Assembly: GCA_009693045.1 (NCBI GenBank)
Contig: SHXZ01000003.1
Span: 1 to 53,091 of the forward strand
Reading direction: 5' to 3'
Length of the DNA: 53,091 nt
Source of the DNA: Dehalococcoidia bacterium
Lineage (GTDB): Bacteria; Chloroflexota; Dehalococcoidia; Lucifugimonadales; SHYT01
This document shows, piece by piece, positions 7,463 through 23,931 of the stretch; position 1 is the first letter of the stretch; each line of letters opens with the position of its first letter. The notes below the pieces were generated by a model. That model worked only from the letters and a program-made list of their open reading frames with translations. It had not been told where the DNA came from and did not search any database. The translations under genes and the position numbers were made by a program.

Positions 7463-9973
7463 CTACTTCGCCGCCCGCAGTCGCAGTGAGTTGCTGACCA
7501 CGGACACCGAGCTGACGGTCATCGCCAGCGCCGCGAGCACCGGGTTTAGGAACCCGAACTCGCCCAAGAAGTACCGCAGACCGGACGGCACCCCGGATTG
7601 CGCGAACACCGGGTACAGGGCGCCCGCTGCGATGGGAATGAGCGCTACGTTGTAGAAGAACGCCCAGAACAGGTTCTGCTTGATGGTGCGGATCGTGGCC
7701 CTGCTCAGGCGGTGCGCCCGCACCAGCCCGCGCAGGTCGCCGCCCAGCAGCGTAATACCCGCCGCCTCCATGGCGATGTCCGTGCCGGTGCTCATCGCGA
7801 TGCCCACGTCCGCCTGCGCCAGCGCGGGCGCGTCGTTGATACCGTCGCCCACCATCGCCACGCGCTTGCCCTCGGCCTGGAGCCCGCGCACGGCCTCAGC
7901 CTTGTCTTGCGGCAGCACCTCGGCGACGACGCGCGTGATGCCGACCTGCGCCGCGATGGACTCAGCCACGCGCCGGTTGTCGCCCGTAAGCATGACCGGC
8001 TCCACCCCGGCGCGCCGGAGCTGCTGGACCACCTCGCGAGCCTCGGGCTTCAGCGTGTCCGCCACCCCGAGCACGCCCATGACCTGCCCGTCGACGGCCA
8101 CGTAGAGCGCCGTCTTGCCCTGCTGCTCCAGCCCGGCTGCCTTCGGTTGCAGGCCGTTCAGCTCCACGCCCTGCGCCCGCATGAGCGCCAGGTTCCCCAG
8201 GACGACTCTGGCGCCGCTGACCTTCGCGACCACGCCCAAGCCCGCCTGCGCGGTGAACTCGGACGGCTGCTCAAAGGTCACGCCTCTGCCACTCGCAGCG
8301 GAAACCACCGCCCGGGCGATGGGGTGCTCCGAGCGCGTCTCCGCCGCTGCCGCAAGCGCCAACACCCGTTCCTCGGAGACGTGCCCTGCCATCACATCCG
8401 TTACCGTGGGTTTGCCGACGGTCAGTGTGCCGGTCTTGTCCAACACCACGATATCCACCTTGTGCAGCGTCTCCAGTGCCTCGGCGCTGCGGATGAGTAT
8501 GCCCTGCTCAGCCCCTCGCCCTGTCCCCACCATGATCGCGGTGGGCGTCGCCAGGCCCATCGCGCACGGGCAGGCAATGATAAGCACAGCCACGGCGTTG
8601 AGGATGGCGAAGGTCACGGCCGGGTCCGGCCCCGCGATCGCCCAGACCACAAATGTGATGGCCGCAATGCCGAGCACCACAGGAACGAACCACGCCACCA
8701 CCACGTCGGCGAGGCGCTGGATGGGCGCCTTGGACCCCTGCGCCTCCTCCACAAGCCGGATGATCTGCGCCAGCATTGTGTCGCGCCCCACCTTGGTGGC
8801 GCGGTAGCGCAGGCTGCCCTGGCCGTTGAGCGTGGAGCCGAACACCTGGCTGCCGGCCTGCTTCTCCACCGGCATGCTCTCGCCCGTCAGCATGGACTCG
8901 TCCACCGTAGACGCGCCGTCCAGGACCGCGCCGTCCACCGGGAATCGCTCCCCCGGGCGCACGACCACCACGTCCCCGGGCGTCACGTCCTCAATGGCGA
9001 TCTCAACTTCCTCATTGTTCCGCAGCACGCGCGCCGTCTTCGCCTGGAGCTTCATCAGCTTGCGAATGGCGTCGGACGTGCGGCCCCTGGCGCGGTGTTC
9101 CAGGTACCGCCCAAGGAGAATAAGGCCGATGATAGTCACCGAAGCGTCAAAGTACGTACCGGTGCTGTGCCCAAAGGCCGCGTGGGCGTGCAACTGGTGG
9201 ACTTTTTCCACGAACCCGCCGAAGAAGGTCACCGAGGCGCTGTACAGGTACGCCGCCGACGTGCCGATGGCCACCAGGGTGTTCATGGTGGCCGTGCGGC
9301 CCTTCAGCGCGCCCCAGGCGCCACGGTAGAACTCGCGACCCGCCCAGAACTGGACAGGCGTCGCCAGAGCGAACATGAGCACGTTGAACCAGAACGCCGG
9401 CAGCACCTTCAGGACGGGGCTCCACATCAGCGCCATGATGACCGCCGCCACCGCGAGGCTCACAGCGACCTTGTTCCGCAGTGCGCGCTCAGCACGCTCC
9501 CTCAGTCCGCGTAGAGCTTCCTCGCCGTGCTCCTGCTCGCCGACGACCCCCAGCACCTCGTACCCCACGTCCTCCACCCTGGCGCGCATCGCCTGCAACG
9601 TGGCCACCCCTGGGACGTATTCGACGTAGGCGCGCTCGGTCGCCAGGTTAACCGAGGCGCTCACCACGCCCTGGGCTTCCTTCAACGCCTCCTCCACGTG
9701 CGCCACGCAGGAGGCGCAGGTCATCCCGCCGATGCTCAGCGACAGCTTCTCCACCGGCACCTTGTAGCCCGCGTCGTCCACCGCCGCGACCAGCGCCTGG
9801 ACCGGCGCGGCAGCCGCGTCCAGCTCAACGGTAGCCTTCTCCGTCGCCAGGTTGACCTGCACCGACTTGACCCCCTGCACCTCGGCGAGCGCCTGCTCCA
9901 CGTGGTGAACGCAAGAGGCGCAGGTCATCCCCTCAACAGGAAGCGTGATCTTGACGAGCTGTTTCGTCGTCAT
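7463..9973 (-). CDS. copA: copper-exporting P1B-type ATPase CopA
   Basis: An 836-residue inner-membrane copper pump. It has two N-terminal heavy-metal-associated domains (GMTCASC with Cys18/Cys21 and again with Cys86/Cys89), then eight predicted membrane segments with the copper-site motif [11 protein letters not shown] in helix 6. The actuator domain carries TGES, and the phosphorylation domain carries DKTGTLT, SEHPIA and GDGINDAP. The CPC plus two CxxC domains point to Cu(I) export. The ATG at 9973 follows a GAGGAT element. It lies about 200 bases downstream of csoR in the same orientation, and expression is most likely copper-inducible through CsoR. Length and all catalytic motifs are intact. 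Confidence 0.95.
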   Translation of the reverse strand: MTTKQLVKITLPVEGMTCASCVHHVEQALAEVQGVKSVQVNLATEKATVELDAAAAPVQALVAAVDDAGYKVPVEKLSLSIGGMTCASCVAHVEEALKEAQGVVSASVNLATERAYVEYVPGVATLQAMRARVEDVGYEVLGVVGEQEHGEEALRGLRERAERALRNKVAVSLAVAAVIMALMWSPVLKVLPAFWFNVLMFALATPVQFWAGREFYRGAWGALKGRTATMNTLVAIGTSAAYLYSASVTFFGGFVEKVHQLHAHAAFGHSTGTYFDASVTIIGLILLGRYLEHRARGRTSDAIRKLMKLQAKTARVLRNNEEVEIAIEDVTPGDVVVVRPGERFPVDGAVLDGASTVDESMLTGESMPVEKQAGSQVFGSTLNGQGSLRYRATKVGRDTMLAQIIRLVEEAQGSKAPIQRLADVVVAWFVPVVLGIAAITFVVWAIAGPDPAVTFAILNAVAVLIIACPCAMGLATPTAIMVGTGRGAEQGILIRSAEALETLHKVDIVVLDKTGTLTVGKPTVTDVMAGHVSEERVLALAAAAETRSEHPIARAVVSAASGRGVTFEQPSEFTAQAGLGVVAKVSGARVVLGNLALMRAQGVELNGLQPKAAGLEQQGKTALYVAVDGQVMGVLGVADTLKPEAREVVQQLRRAGVEPVMLTGDNRRVAESIAAQVGITRVVAEVLPQDKAEAVRGLQAEGKRVAMVGDGINDAPALAQADVGIAMSTGTDIAMEAAGITLLGGDLRGLVRAHRLSRATIRTIKQNLFWAFFYNVALIPIAAGALYPVFAQSGVPSGLRYFLGEFGFLNPVLAALAMTVSSVSVVSNSLRLRAAK

Positions 9974-10011
9974 TGTGAATCCTCGGCTGTACGCAACACT
10001 GTCCGCGAGAC

Positions 10012-10163
10012 GGTTCTCTTACGTTGATCTGGATATGTTTCCCTTGCACCGTAGTGGTCCACTACATTCCCCCTCTCCATGCGATGGAGATGGGTTAGGG
10101 GTGAAGTTTGGGCGGTTGGGCGGGGGAGCCTTGCTTCCCCATCAACACGCATACAACACCACC
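10012..10163. mobile_element. MITE-like repeat, family C, copy 1
   Basis: About 150 bases beginning GGTTCTCTTACGTTGAT and ending near ATCAACACGCATAC, with an internal ATTCCCCCTCTCCATGCGA hairpin region. Its left half closely follows 52436-52510 and its interior also matches 50.7 kb. It occupies most of the gap between csoR and copA, so it would be transcribed within that operon. The terminal inverted repeats of this copy are poor. Confidence 0.5.
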
Positions 10164-10172
10164 CGGCGCGAC

Positions 10173-10439
10173 TCATCGCCGAGCCGTGCCATAGACCTCA
10201 AGCAGCTCCTTGAAGACCTCTTCTTGCCGCCCGGCCTGGATACCCTCTACCACGCAGCTGTTCAGGTGGCCTTCCAACAAGACGTTCTCCACCTTCTCCA
10301 GCGCCTTCCGCACCGCAAAAAGCTGCTTCAGGAGGTCAACACAGTACTTCTCCTGCTCCACCATGGTCAGGATGCCGTTAAGGTGGCCCTGGGCGTACTT
10401 GATACGCAGGACAGCCTTGGCCTTGGTTTCTGCTTTCAT
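10173..10439 (-). CDS. csoR: CsoR-family copper-sensing transcriptional repressor
   Basis: An 88-residue all-helical repressor of the CsoR/RcnR family. The Cu(I) ligands of the C-H-C signature are present: Cys33 in KYCVDLLKQL, and His58 and Cys62 in EGHLNSCV. The start at 10439 is preferred because GGAGGGGG lies about 8 bases upstream; the frame also contains an ATG at 10457 without a ribosome binding site. It is upstream of copA in the same direction, so it should repress itself and copA and release DNA when it binds copper. A near-palindromic candidate operator overlaps its leader. Confidence 0.92.
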   Translation of the reverse strand: MKAETKAKAVLRIKYAQGHLNGILTMVEQEKYCVDLLKQLFAVRKALEKVENVLLEGHLNSCVVEGIQAGRQEEVFKELLEVYGTARR

Positions 10440-10444
10440 TGTCT

Positions 10445-10462
10445 TACCCCCTCCCATGGGGT
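10445..10462. promoter_or_regulatory. candidate CsoR operator
   Basis: TACCCCCTCCCATGGGGT is a G/C-rich near-palindrome of the TACCCC...GGGGT(A) type bound by CsoR regulators. It lies directly in front of csoR and overlaps its ribosome binding region, downstream of the candidate -35/-10 pair, so bound CsoR would block transcription. Inferred from pattern only. Confidence 0.4.
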
Positions 10463-10481
10463 CTCACTCTCTTCCGCTACG

Positions 10482-10510
10482 TTACCGCGTATCGTCGTGG
10501 TCGTCAACCC
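10482..10510 (-). promoter_or_regulatory. candidate csoR-copA promoter
   Basis: On the minus strand TTGACG is followed after 17 bases by TAACGT, which keeps the conserved T, A and final T. It is about 45 bases upstream of the csoR start, with the candidate operator between promoter and start codon. Confidence 0.4.
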
Positions 10511-10581
10511 ACAGGGTAGCGGTATGAAGACAAAAAAGGCAAGGACGCACCACTCGGGTCAGGGTCTTCCAATGTTAGCCC

Positions 10582-10610
10582 TTGACTCCGCTGCGCCGGG
10601 TCACTATACT
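10582..10610 (+). promoter_or_regulatory. strong sigma70-type promoter for rpoB-rpoC
   Basis: TTGACT (10582-10587), a spacer of exactly 17 bases, then TATACT (10605-10610). Only one mismatch to consensus in each box. Transcription would start near 10617, giving a leader of about 106 bases before rpoB. No L10/L12 ribosomal protein genes precede rpoB here, so the polymerase genes seem to have their own promoter. Confidence 0.7.
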
Positions 10611-10722
10611 TATGTGGTACTAATGTCCCCATCAACACGCGGCCACAGCACGCTTTTTTCCACCGTCGTAATGCGCCTGGCGAACACCGTTGCCCAATAG
10701 CTGAAACAACAGGAGTCGCCGC

Positions 10723-14532
<3,810 letters not shown>

Positions 14533-14605
14533 GACACCGCGAGTCCGATGACCCGCCTCCACACGCGCAGACTCCACCATAGCGGTTGCTAAGGAGCAGA
14601 ACACA

Positions 14606-18613
<4,008 letters not shown>

Positions 18614-18641
18614 AACACCGGCTAACCGCGATGCATGGCGC

Positions 18642-18673
18642 GAGAGGGGGCGGAGCTGACTTCGCCCCCTCTC
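18642..18673 (+). terminator. terminator of the rpoB-rpoC operon
   Basis: GAGAGGGGGCG (18642-18652) pairs with CGCCCCCTCTC (18663-18673) around a 10-base loop. It is followed by CTTGTC rather than a clean T-run. Its position right after rpoC supports a terminator. Confidence 0.6.
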
Positions 18674-18742
18674 CTTGTCAGGGTCCTTCGGTTATCGCCT
18701 TGGCTTCCCTTCTCCCTCATAGTGCCGAGTCTCTGGAGACTT

Positions 18743-18770
18743 GTAGGGGCAATTCATGAATTGCCCCTAC
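18743..18770. repeat. 28-bp perfect palindrome, GTAGGGGC family
   Basis: GTAGGGGCAATTCA and its exact complement meet at the centre, so all 28 bases are self-complementary. It lies between rpoC and the DRTGG gene. The outer 8 bases (GTAGGGGC/GCCCCTAC) are shared with the palindromes near 20.8, 45.0 and 48.4 kb, while the cores differ. Confidence 0.85.
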
Positions 18771-18852
18771 CTAATCCTTTGCCGCAAGTGATCAGAAAAC
18801 TAAAAGACCCTGCTCGCGTTGTCTTGTCGCCGGCTCATTCTTCAAAGCCCGA

Positions 18853-18861
18853 TGCTATAAT
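18853..18861 (+). promoter_or_regulatory. extended -10 promoter for the DRTGG-fabI operon
   Basis: TGCTATAAT at 18853-18861 is a perfect TATAAT preceded by the TGn extension. No good -35 box is found at 16-18 bases upstream, as is usual for extended -10 promoters. It is about 60 bases before the DRTGG gene. Confidence 0.55.
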
Positions 18862-18920
18862 GGATCGCTGGGTAACGCGCTTCCGGCCCTTCCCATGCCA
18901 GACCAGTCACAGGGGAGACC

Positions 18921-19973
18921 ATGCCAGTGCTCCTGATCACAAGCGCAGGCGGGGCCGGCGGCAAGACCGCGCTGGCCTCGGCGCTGGCGTTGCTCCTCAC
19001 CCAGCATGGGCGGAGCGTCGCCCTGGCCCGCCCCGCTGTTTTAGACGACGCCGACCCTTCCCACGTCGCCGCCGACCTGGCCTTCTACGCCCAGGTCGCG
19101 CCCCAAAGCCTGCGCATCTCCGGCCTGCCGATCAGGCTTCCCAACTCCCCGTCCTCAGCCGGCTCGCGTCCCTGGCGCGACCTCCTCGCCCCCGCCCTTA
19201 GCGCCAACGTCGCGCTCCTGGAAGGCCTTGACCTTCAGGGCGAACAGGCTGCCCAAATCGTTCAACGCCAGGCCGAAGCGCTGGACGCCAAGGTCGTCAT
19301 TGTAGCCCGCTACCGCACCGACCTTGACGCGCAGCAGCTCACCCGTGACATCGCCCCGTTCCGCCAGCGGGTGCTGGGCGTGCTGCTCAACCAGGTGCCC
19401 CGCCACCGCGCCGTCCACGCTTCGCAGGAGCTGTCGGGAGCGCTCCAACGTGCGGGCCTGCCGGTGCTCGGCATCGTCCCGGAAGACCGCCGCATGGCCG
19501 CGCCAACGCTGCACCAGATCGCAGAGATGCTCAACGGCGAGTTCCTGCTGCTGCCTGAGAAGGCCGACGAGCTGGTGGAGTCCCTCATGGTCGGCGGGTG
19601 GTTCCTTGACGAGGGCCGCTACGTCTTCAGCCAGCGGCAGCGCAAGGCCGTCCTCGTGCGCGGCGACCGCCCCGACCTCCAGATGGCCGCCCTGGAGACC
19701 GACACGGTTGGCCTCATCCTGACCGACGGCAAGGAGCCGGTCCAGTACACCGTCTATCACGCCGAAACGCGAGGCGTCCCGCTTGTCAAAACCCCCTTGG
19801 GCACCGTTGCCGCAATGGAGCGTCTCCAAGGGCTGCACGCCAGGACCACCGTCCACCACCCGCACAAGGCCCAACGTTTCCTGAAGCTGCTGGACGCCGC
19901 GGGAACCACCGACAAGCTGCTTTCCTGGCTAGGTATTGCCCCTGCTCAGGCAACGGGCGCCCGCAGCGCCTAA
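18921..19973 (+). CDS. P-loop ATPase with C-terminal DRTGG domain
   Basis: A 350-residue protein. The N-terminal half resembles the dethiobiotin synthetase/cobyrinate synthase fold, with the phosphate-binding loop SAGGAGGKTAL at residues 8-18. The C-terminal half (about residues 210-330: LMVGGWFLDEGRYVF, VLVRGDRPDLQMAALE, then GVPLVKTPLGTVAAMERL) is a DRTGG domain, as found in front of phosphotransacetylases. Here no transacetylase domain follows, so it is the stand-alone regulatory type. Ligand and role are unknown. It has an extended -10 promoter upstream and lies 53 bases before fabI, so the two are probably cotranscribed. Confidence 0.8.
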   Translation: MPVLLITSAGGAGGKTALASALALLLTQHGRSVALARPAVLDDADPSHVAADLAFYAQVAPQSLRISGLPIRLPNSPSSAGSRPWRDLLAPALSANVALLEGLDLQGEQAAQIVQRQAEALDAKVVIVARYRTDLDAQQLTRDIAPFRQRVLGVLLNQVPRHRAVHASQELSGALQRAGLPVLGIVPEDRRMAAPTLHQIAEMLNGEFLLLPEKADELVESLMVGGWFLDEGRYVFSQRQRKAVLVRGDRPDLQMAALETDTVGLILTDGKEPVQYTVYHAETRGVPLVKTPLGTVAAMERLQGLHARTTVHHPHKAQRFLKLLDAAGTTDKLLSWLGIAPAQATGARSA

Positions 19974-20026
19974 CAACCCGCGAGCTCTGCGCGCAGTCCC
20001 ATCCATTACCTACAAAGGAGTAAGCC

Positions 20027-20809
20027 TTGGCCTACACCATTGACCTGACTGGGAAAAAAGGCATCGTCTTCGGCGTCGCCAACCACCGGAGCATCGCGTG
20101 GGCCATCGCGCAGGCCCTGGACGAGGCGGGCATGCAACTCGCCATCACCTACCAAAACGACCGCCTGAAGGAGAACGTCGTCAAGCTCGCGCCGACGCTC
20201 CATCAACCGCCCCTCCTGCTCCAGTGCGACGTCACAGACGAGGCGAACGTCCAGCAGACCTTCTCCTCCGTGCGCGAGCAGTTCGGCGAGCTCGCCACGC
20301 TCGTCCACAGCGTCGCCTTCGCCAACCGCGACGACATCTCCGGCGAGTTCCTCAAGACGGGCTGGGACGGCTACCGCCTGGCGCTCCAGGTCAGCGCCTA
20401 CTCCCTCCTGCCGCTCGTCCGCCACGCCACGCCGCTCATGGAGGCCAAGGGCGGCAGCGTCGTCGCCATGACGTTCCAGGCGTCAACGCGCGTGTTCCCC
20501 GGCTACAACGTCATGGGCACCGCCAAGGCCGCCCTAGAGCACGAGGTGCGCCAGCTCGCCTACGAGCTTGGCCCCAAGAACATCCGCCTCAACGCCATCT
20601 CCGCCGGGCCGCTGGACACGCTGGCCGCGCGGGGCATCCACGGCTTCGTGGACATGAAGAAGGAGCACGCCGACCGCGCGCCGCTCCGCCGCAACATCAC
20701 CCACCGCGAGGTGGCCACCACCGCCCTCTTCCTCGCCAGCGACCTCGCCAGCGGCGTCACCGGCGAGATCGTCCACGTGGACGCCGGCTACAGCGTTATG
20801 GGGATGTAG
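20027..20809 (+). CDS. fabI: enoyl-[acyl-carrier-protein] reductase (NADH) FabI
   Basis: A 260-residue short-chain dehydrogenase-type enzyme that performs the last reduction of each fatty acid elongation cycle. The nucleotide site has the FabI form GVANHRSIAWAIAQ, and the catalytic Tyr160 and Lys167 are in GYNVMGTAK. NAISAGPLDTLAARGI is the typical substrate-binding loop segment. The conserved second tyrosine (E. coli Tyr146) is Phe150 here. The start is TTG at 20027, chosen because AAAGGAG lies 6 bases upstream and the alignment to FabI begins there. It follows the DRTGG gene and ends at a palindromic terminator. Confidence 0.95.
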   Translation: MAYTIDLTGKKGIVFGVANHRSIAWAIAQALDEAGMQLAITYQNDRLKENVVKLAPTLHQPPLLLQCDVTDEANVQQTFSSVREQFGELATLVHSVAFANRDDISGEFLKTGWDGYRLALQVSAYSLLPLVRHATPLMEAKGGSVVAMTFQASTRVFPGYNVMGTAKAALEHEVRQLAYELGPKNIRLNAISAGPLDTLAARGIHGFVDMKKEHADRAPLRRNITHREVATTALFLASDLASGVTGEIVHVDAGYSVMGM

Positions 20810-20836
20810 GCCAGCTCCAAACCCGATATCTCAGCA

Positions 20837-20876
20837 ACACGTAGGGGCACAGCATGCTGCGCCCCTACGTGTTTTT
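20837..20876 (+). terminator. palindromic terminator after fabI, GTAGGGGC family
   Basis: ACACGTAGGGGC and its complement GCCCCTACGTGT form the arms of a near-perfect 36-base palindrome (20837-20872), followed by a run of five T. It is thus a functional-looking Rho-independent terminator for fabI built from a member of the dispersed palindrome family. The converging epimerase gene ends at 20865 inside it, so it could also cap that transcript. Confidence 0.7.
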
Positions 20877-21851
20877 CTGTCCGTCCACAAACGCCTCCAG
20901 CGCCTCCTTTGACGTGTACCGCGCCGCAAACCCCGTCTCCCGCCGCAGCTTCTCCGTGCTTGCCACCCACGGCCAGCGAATGAAGTCCAGCCCGCACGCT
21001 GGCGAGTCGTTTTGCAGGCGCAGCCTCCACAACGCCTGGACCAGCGGGTACAGCACCCAAGCCGGCAACCGCACAAGAGGCCTGCCGGACATCCGCACCA
21101 TCTCGCTGTAGCGCACCGTCCCCTCACCGCCGAAGTTATAGACGCCCGCCTTCGGCTGCCTGATCACGTGGAGCAGAAGGTCAAGCAGATCGTCCTCGTG
21201 GAAGAACTGCATCGGCGGGTCGCAGCCCAGCACGCCCACCATAACCGGCTTCGTGAGCGCCTGCGCGATGAAGTTCCGCGCGTGGGGGCCCATCACCACT
21301 GGGCCGCGCAACACCGTCACGCACGTCTCCGGGTGCTGCGTGGCGAACTCCGCCAAAAGCCGCTCCGAGGCCACCTTGTCCTCGGAGTACGCGAATCCCT
21401 TGACCGGCCTGGGAACCTGCTCCTCGGTCAGCGGGACGGGATTGTCCACGTGTGCGCCGTACACGGACGTGCTGCTCAGATACACGACGTGCTTCACGCC
21501 CTCCGTTCGCCCTGAGCCCTGTAAAAGGGCCGCGCACGCCGCGAGGACGCTGGCCGTGCCGCCCACGTTCACCCGCCGCGCCGCCTCGCGATCGCGGCCC
21601 GGGTTCAGCAGGTACGCCAAGTGGACGACGACGTGAGGCCGCTCGGCGCGGAAGAGCTGGTCCAATGGCTCTGCCACGTCCTGGACGGCGACTTCGACTT
21701 TTGGCGGCGGATGGGGCAAAGGCCGCACGTCAATCGCAACGACCCGCTCCACCTCGTCCCGCTGCGCCAGCGCCTCCACGAGCCTGGCGCCGACGTAACC
21801 CACCGCGCCCGTGACCGCTACCCGCAGCGCCTCAGTCCTCCTGGACGACAT
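20865..21851 (-). CDS. NAD-dependent epimerase/dehydratase (extended SDR)
   Basis: A 328-residue extended short-chain dehydrogenase. The cofactor motif is TGAVGYVG (residues 14-21, GxxGxxG), followed by an Asp that suggests NAD preference. The active site has SSTSVYG and the YxxxK pair in YSEDK. The C-terminal 110 residues form the variable substrate domain. Substrate (nucleotide sugar or other) is not predictable. The ATG at 21851 lies inside the end of the upstream gene (20-base overlap), and the stop lies inside the fabI-side palindrome. Confidence 0.8.
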   Translation of the reverse strand: MSSRRTEALRVAVTGAVGYVGARLVEALAQRDEVERVVAIDVRPLPHPPPKVEVAVQDVAEPLDQLFRAERPHVVVHLAYLLNPGRDREAARRVNVGGTASVLAACAALLQGSGRTEGVKHVVYLSSTSVYGAHVDNPVPLTEEQVPRPVKGFAYSEDKVASERLLAEFATQHPETCVTVLRGPVVMGPHARNFIAQALTKPVMVGVLGCDPPMQFFHEDDLLDLLLHVIRQPKAGVYNFGGEGTVRYSEMVRMSGRPLVRLPAWVLYPLVQALWRLRLQNDSPACGLDFIRWPWVASTEKLRRETGFAARYTSKEALEAFVDGQKNT

Positions 21852-22203
21852 CGGTGAAGTCGAAGTTCAAAGTACCCAGGCCCGGCACGTCAAACCCCAT
21901 GCCGAGCTTGTGCGGCCCCGCGGTCAGACGCGTCGTCCGCACCTGCACCGTGATGGTCTTGTTCAAGCCAAGCGTAAACGGTTGCTCTTCTGAGACCTCT
22001 GGGAAGCTGACGACCTTGCCATCCACCTGAAGCGTGCTCTCGCCCATGGGCAGCACCTCGCCGTCCACCGTCAAGGGCTGCATCTTGCGCGCATACCCGG
22101 AACCCAGCGTGTTCTTCAGCAGAAACTGGAAGCCCTCCGAAGTGTTCTTCAGGCTCCCCTTAACGTACAACCTTCGCAGGAGAAAGCCCGGCACCGTAAC
22201 CAT
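21832..22203 (-). CDS. conserved protein of unknown function
   Basis: A 123-residue protein with no signal peptide or membrane segment. It alternates hydrophobic and polar residues in a beta-rich pattern (VDGEVLPMGESTLQVDGKVV, VQVRTTRLTAGPHKLGMGF, LNFDFTDVVQED), suggesting an immunoglobulin-like or lipocalin-like sandwich. I recall similar short proteins from Chloroflexota but no function. The ATG at 22203 follows GGAGG at a spacing of about 6; the longer frame upstream has no such site. It overlaps the epimerase by 20 bases, so the two are translationally coupled and may act together. Confidence 0.65.
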   Translation of the reverse strand: MVTVPGFLLRRLYVKGSLKNTSEGFQFLLKNTLGSGYARKMQPLTVDGEVLPMGESTLQVDGKVVSFPEVSEEQPFTLGLNKTITVQVRTTRLTAGPHKLGMGFDVPGLGTLNFDFTDVVQED

Positions 22204-22339
22204 GCGTGCCTCCGTGCTCTTGCGTTGTGATGACCGACCGTGAACGCGGCCCTGTCCAAGGCTAGGCCCTATGGTACGCAATCGCGCATGAAAACGGTAG
22301 CACGACGAGATACGCGGCGAAGCGGTCGTCTCCCTCATC

Positions 22340-23008
22340 TCACAAAGACTTCCGTCCGAACAAGTAGTGCAGCTCGTGGCCGTGGCTGTCCACCAGCGTC
22401 TTCGCCTCAACGCTCAAATAGCGCGAGGCGATGGCGGGCAACTCGCCCAGCGGCCGGTTGTACCGCGAGCCGTACGCCGCCCGGCGCAGCAGCGGATACA
22501 CCCTGCCCGCCATCCTCGCCCAGTTCAGGTACAGAAACGCGCCGCCCGGACGCAGCACCCGCGACACCTCCTCCCACGCCGCCGCATCGTGAAGGACCGC
22601 AAGCAAGAAGAACATCCCCGCCACCACGTCAAACGCCCCATTCTGAAAGGGCATCGCCGTCACCAAGGCGTTGACGACGACCCCACCCCTGCGGCGCGCG
22701 CGTCGCGCCATCCTCGGCGAAATGTCCAGCCCCACGGCGTCGTGCCCTTGCGCGGCCAGGTGGGCCAGGAACCGCCCTGTCCAACACCCGACCTCCAGCA
22801 CCCGCAGCGGCGCCGGCCACTCGCCGACCGCGTGCCCTCACACCTCACGCTGCCACGCGAACCACTGTCCCGCGTGCAGCGCCTGCATCAGCCCCTCGTA
22901 GGCGGGCGCGAGCGGCCCGTAGAGAAGGCTGAACCCCGCGATAGCGTCCCCCGCCCGGTCGGAGCGGGCTGCCTTAACGGTCGTTTCATCAGGCCTCCAT
23001 TCCGACAC
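22340..23008 (-). pseudogene. class I SAM-dependent methyltransferase interrupted by an in-frame stop
   Basis: One frame runs from about 23008 to 22340 and is broken only by a TGA at 22838-22840. Before it lies LLYGPLAPAYEGLMQALHAG and FAWQREV; after it come VLEVGCWTGRFLAHLAAQGH and VGLDISP (the SAM-binding motif I and acidic loop), AFDVVAGMFFLL and VLRPGGAFLYLN (motifs IV-VI). Both halves together give a normal ~220-residue methyltransferase. The change could be one base from CGA or TGG, or a sequencing error. The start is uncertain: GTG at 23008 is in frame but has no good ribosome binding site. Motif I has Trp in place of the usual Gly in GCGTG. Confidence 0.7.
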
Positions 23009-23096
23009 GTTCACTGAACAGCGGGGCTTTGCGCAAAAAAGTCTCCACGGCTTTGTGCCACGTTGTTGGGCATCGTCACAAGGGGAGGTCACGTCC

Positions 23097-23125
23097 CTGA
23101 GAGAGGGGAGAAGCCCCTCTCTCAG
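23097..23125. terminator. perfect 12-bp hairpin in the divergent gap
   Basis: CTGAGAGAGGGG (23097-23108) pairs perfectly with CCCCTCTCTCAG (23114-23125) around AGAAG. A second CCTCTTCTCC/GGAGAAGGGG hairpin follows within 40 bases. Both lie between the divergent methyltransferase pseudogene and the next gene. They resemble the hairpins inside the MITE-like repeats of this window, so they may be repeat remains rather than terminators. Confidence 0.5.
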
Positions 23126-23292
23126 GATTGTTTCCCTCTTCTCCAGCAGGAGAAGGGGGCTAGGAGGATGAGGCATTGGAAAAAATGCAGAGAACAACTG
23201 CACAATCACTTATGAGCCGCGACGATCGGGCGCAGAGTTTCAGGGCAACGCCGACCAGCGCCATGGTGTACCCTGTCAGCCAAGAGAGCATC

Positions 23293-23913
23293 ATGCCATT
23301 CCAGAGCCTGCCGTATCGGCACCCTCGCATCTACCGTCTCTCGGAGTTCCCCCGTCGCGGCCGCCGCGCGATCCGCGAGCACATTCGTGCGGTCATCGGC
23401 CCGAACAAGCGCGTCTTTGACGCGGCCACGCTCTTCGGCGAACTGCGGGGCGCCCTGGACCCATCCTGCGCATACCAAGGCGTGGACGCCGTCGCCAACC
23501 TGGTCCGTCATGCCCAGCGCCGCGGGCTGAACGTCCGACTGGAAGACCCCACAAGCGACGCCCCGTTCCCTCAAAGTGACGCCGTAGTCCTCATAGACCG
23601 GCTGCACCCCGCTACTCGCGCTCAGGCCCAGCGTATCCTGGACAAAGCCCTCCAGGCTGCATCCCTGGTCATCGTCGTTGAGCCAACCTTCTTGCAGTGG
23701 ACCGGGCTCAATGGCATCGGCTGGCTCTTTGACTTGTTCTTCAGAACCTTTGACAGCAACGGCTACAACAAGGGGTTCATTTGGTACACCAAAAAACAGT
23801 ACCTTCACGAGTTTCCCCGCCTCTTCGGTCTTGACCGGCAGGACTTCACGGTTGAAATCTCCGAGGTCGGCTCCAACTTCCTGTCGGTGTACCGCCGACG
23901 CTCTGCGACATGA
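23293..23913 (+). CDS. methyltransferase-fold protein of unknown function
   Basis: A 206-residue protein with the layout of a class I SAM methyltransferase: a DAATLFGELRG loop, then YQGVDAVANLVRHAQRRGLNV as the ribose-binding strand/helix, PFPQSDAVVLIDRLHP, and a later VIVVEPTF strand. The usual glycine-rich motif I (GxGxG) is not preserved, so SAM binding is doubtful. The C-terminal part, WLFDLFFRTFDSNGYNKGF, looks like a substrate-binding or membrane-proximal insert. The ATG at 23293 is chosen because family-like sequence starts there (MPFQSLPYRHP); upstream ATGs in frame lack ribosome binding sites. Confidence 0.6.
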   Translation: MPFQSLPYRHPRIYRLSEFPRRGRRAIREHIRAVIGPNKRVFDAATLFGELRGALDPSCAYQGVDAVANLVRHAQRRGLNVRLEDPTSDAPFPQSDAVVLIDRLHPATRAQAQRILDKALQAASLVIVVEPTFLQWTGLNGIGWLFDLFFRTFDSNGYNKGFIWYTKKQYLHEFPRLFGLDRQDFTVEISEVGSNFLSVYRRRSAT

Positions 23914-23931
23914 CCCCTTCCCCTTCGTGGG

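Noticed and set aside
7598-9514. 638-codon plus-strand open frame opposite copA
   Set aside because: Mirror of the copA coding pattern; no start signal, no domain.
18743-18770. Replication origin or partition site at the 28-bp palindrome
   Set aside because: No DnaA boxes, AT-rich stretch or par genes nearby, and the same type of palindrome occurs at many intergenic places.
22838-22840. Selenocysteine or readthrough at the TGA in the methyltransferase
   Set aside because: No SECIS-like hairpin is evident after the TGA and methyltransferases have no known Sec at this place; a nonsense mutation or sequencing error is simpler.
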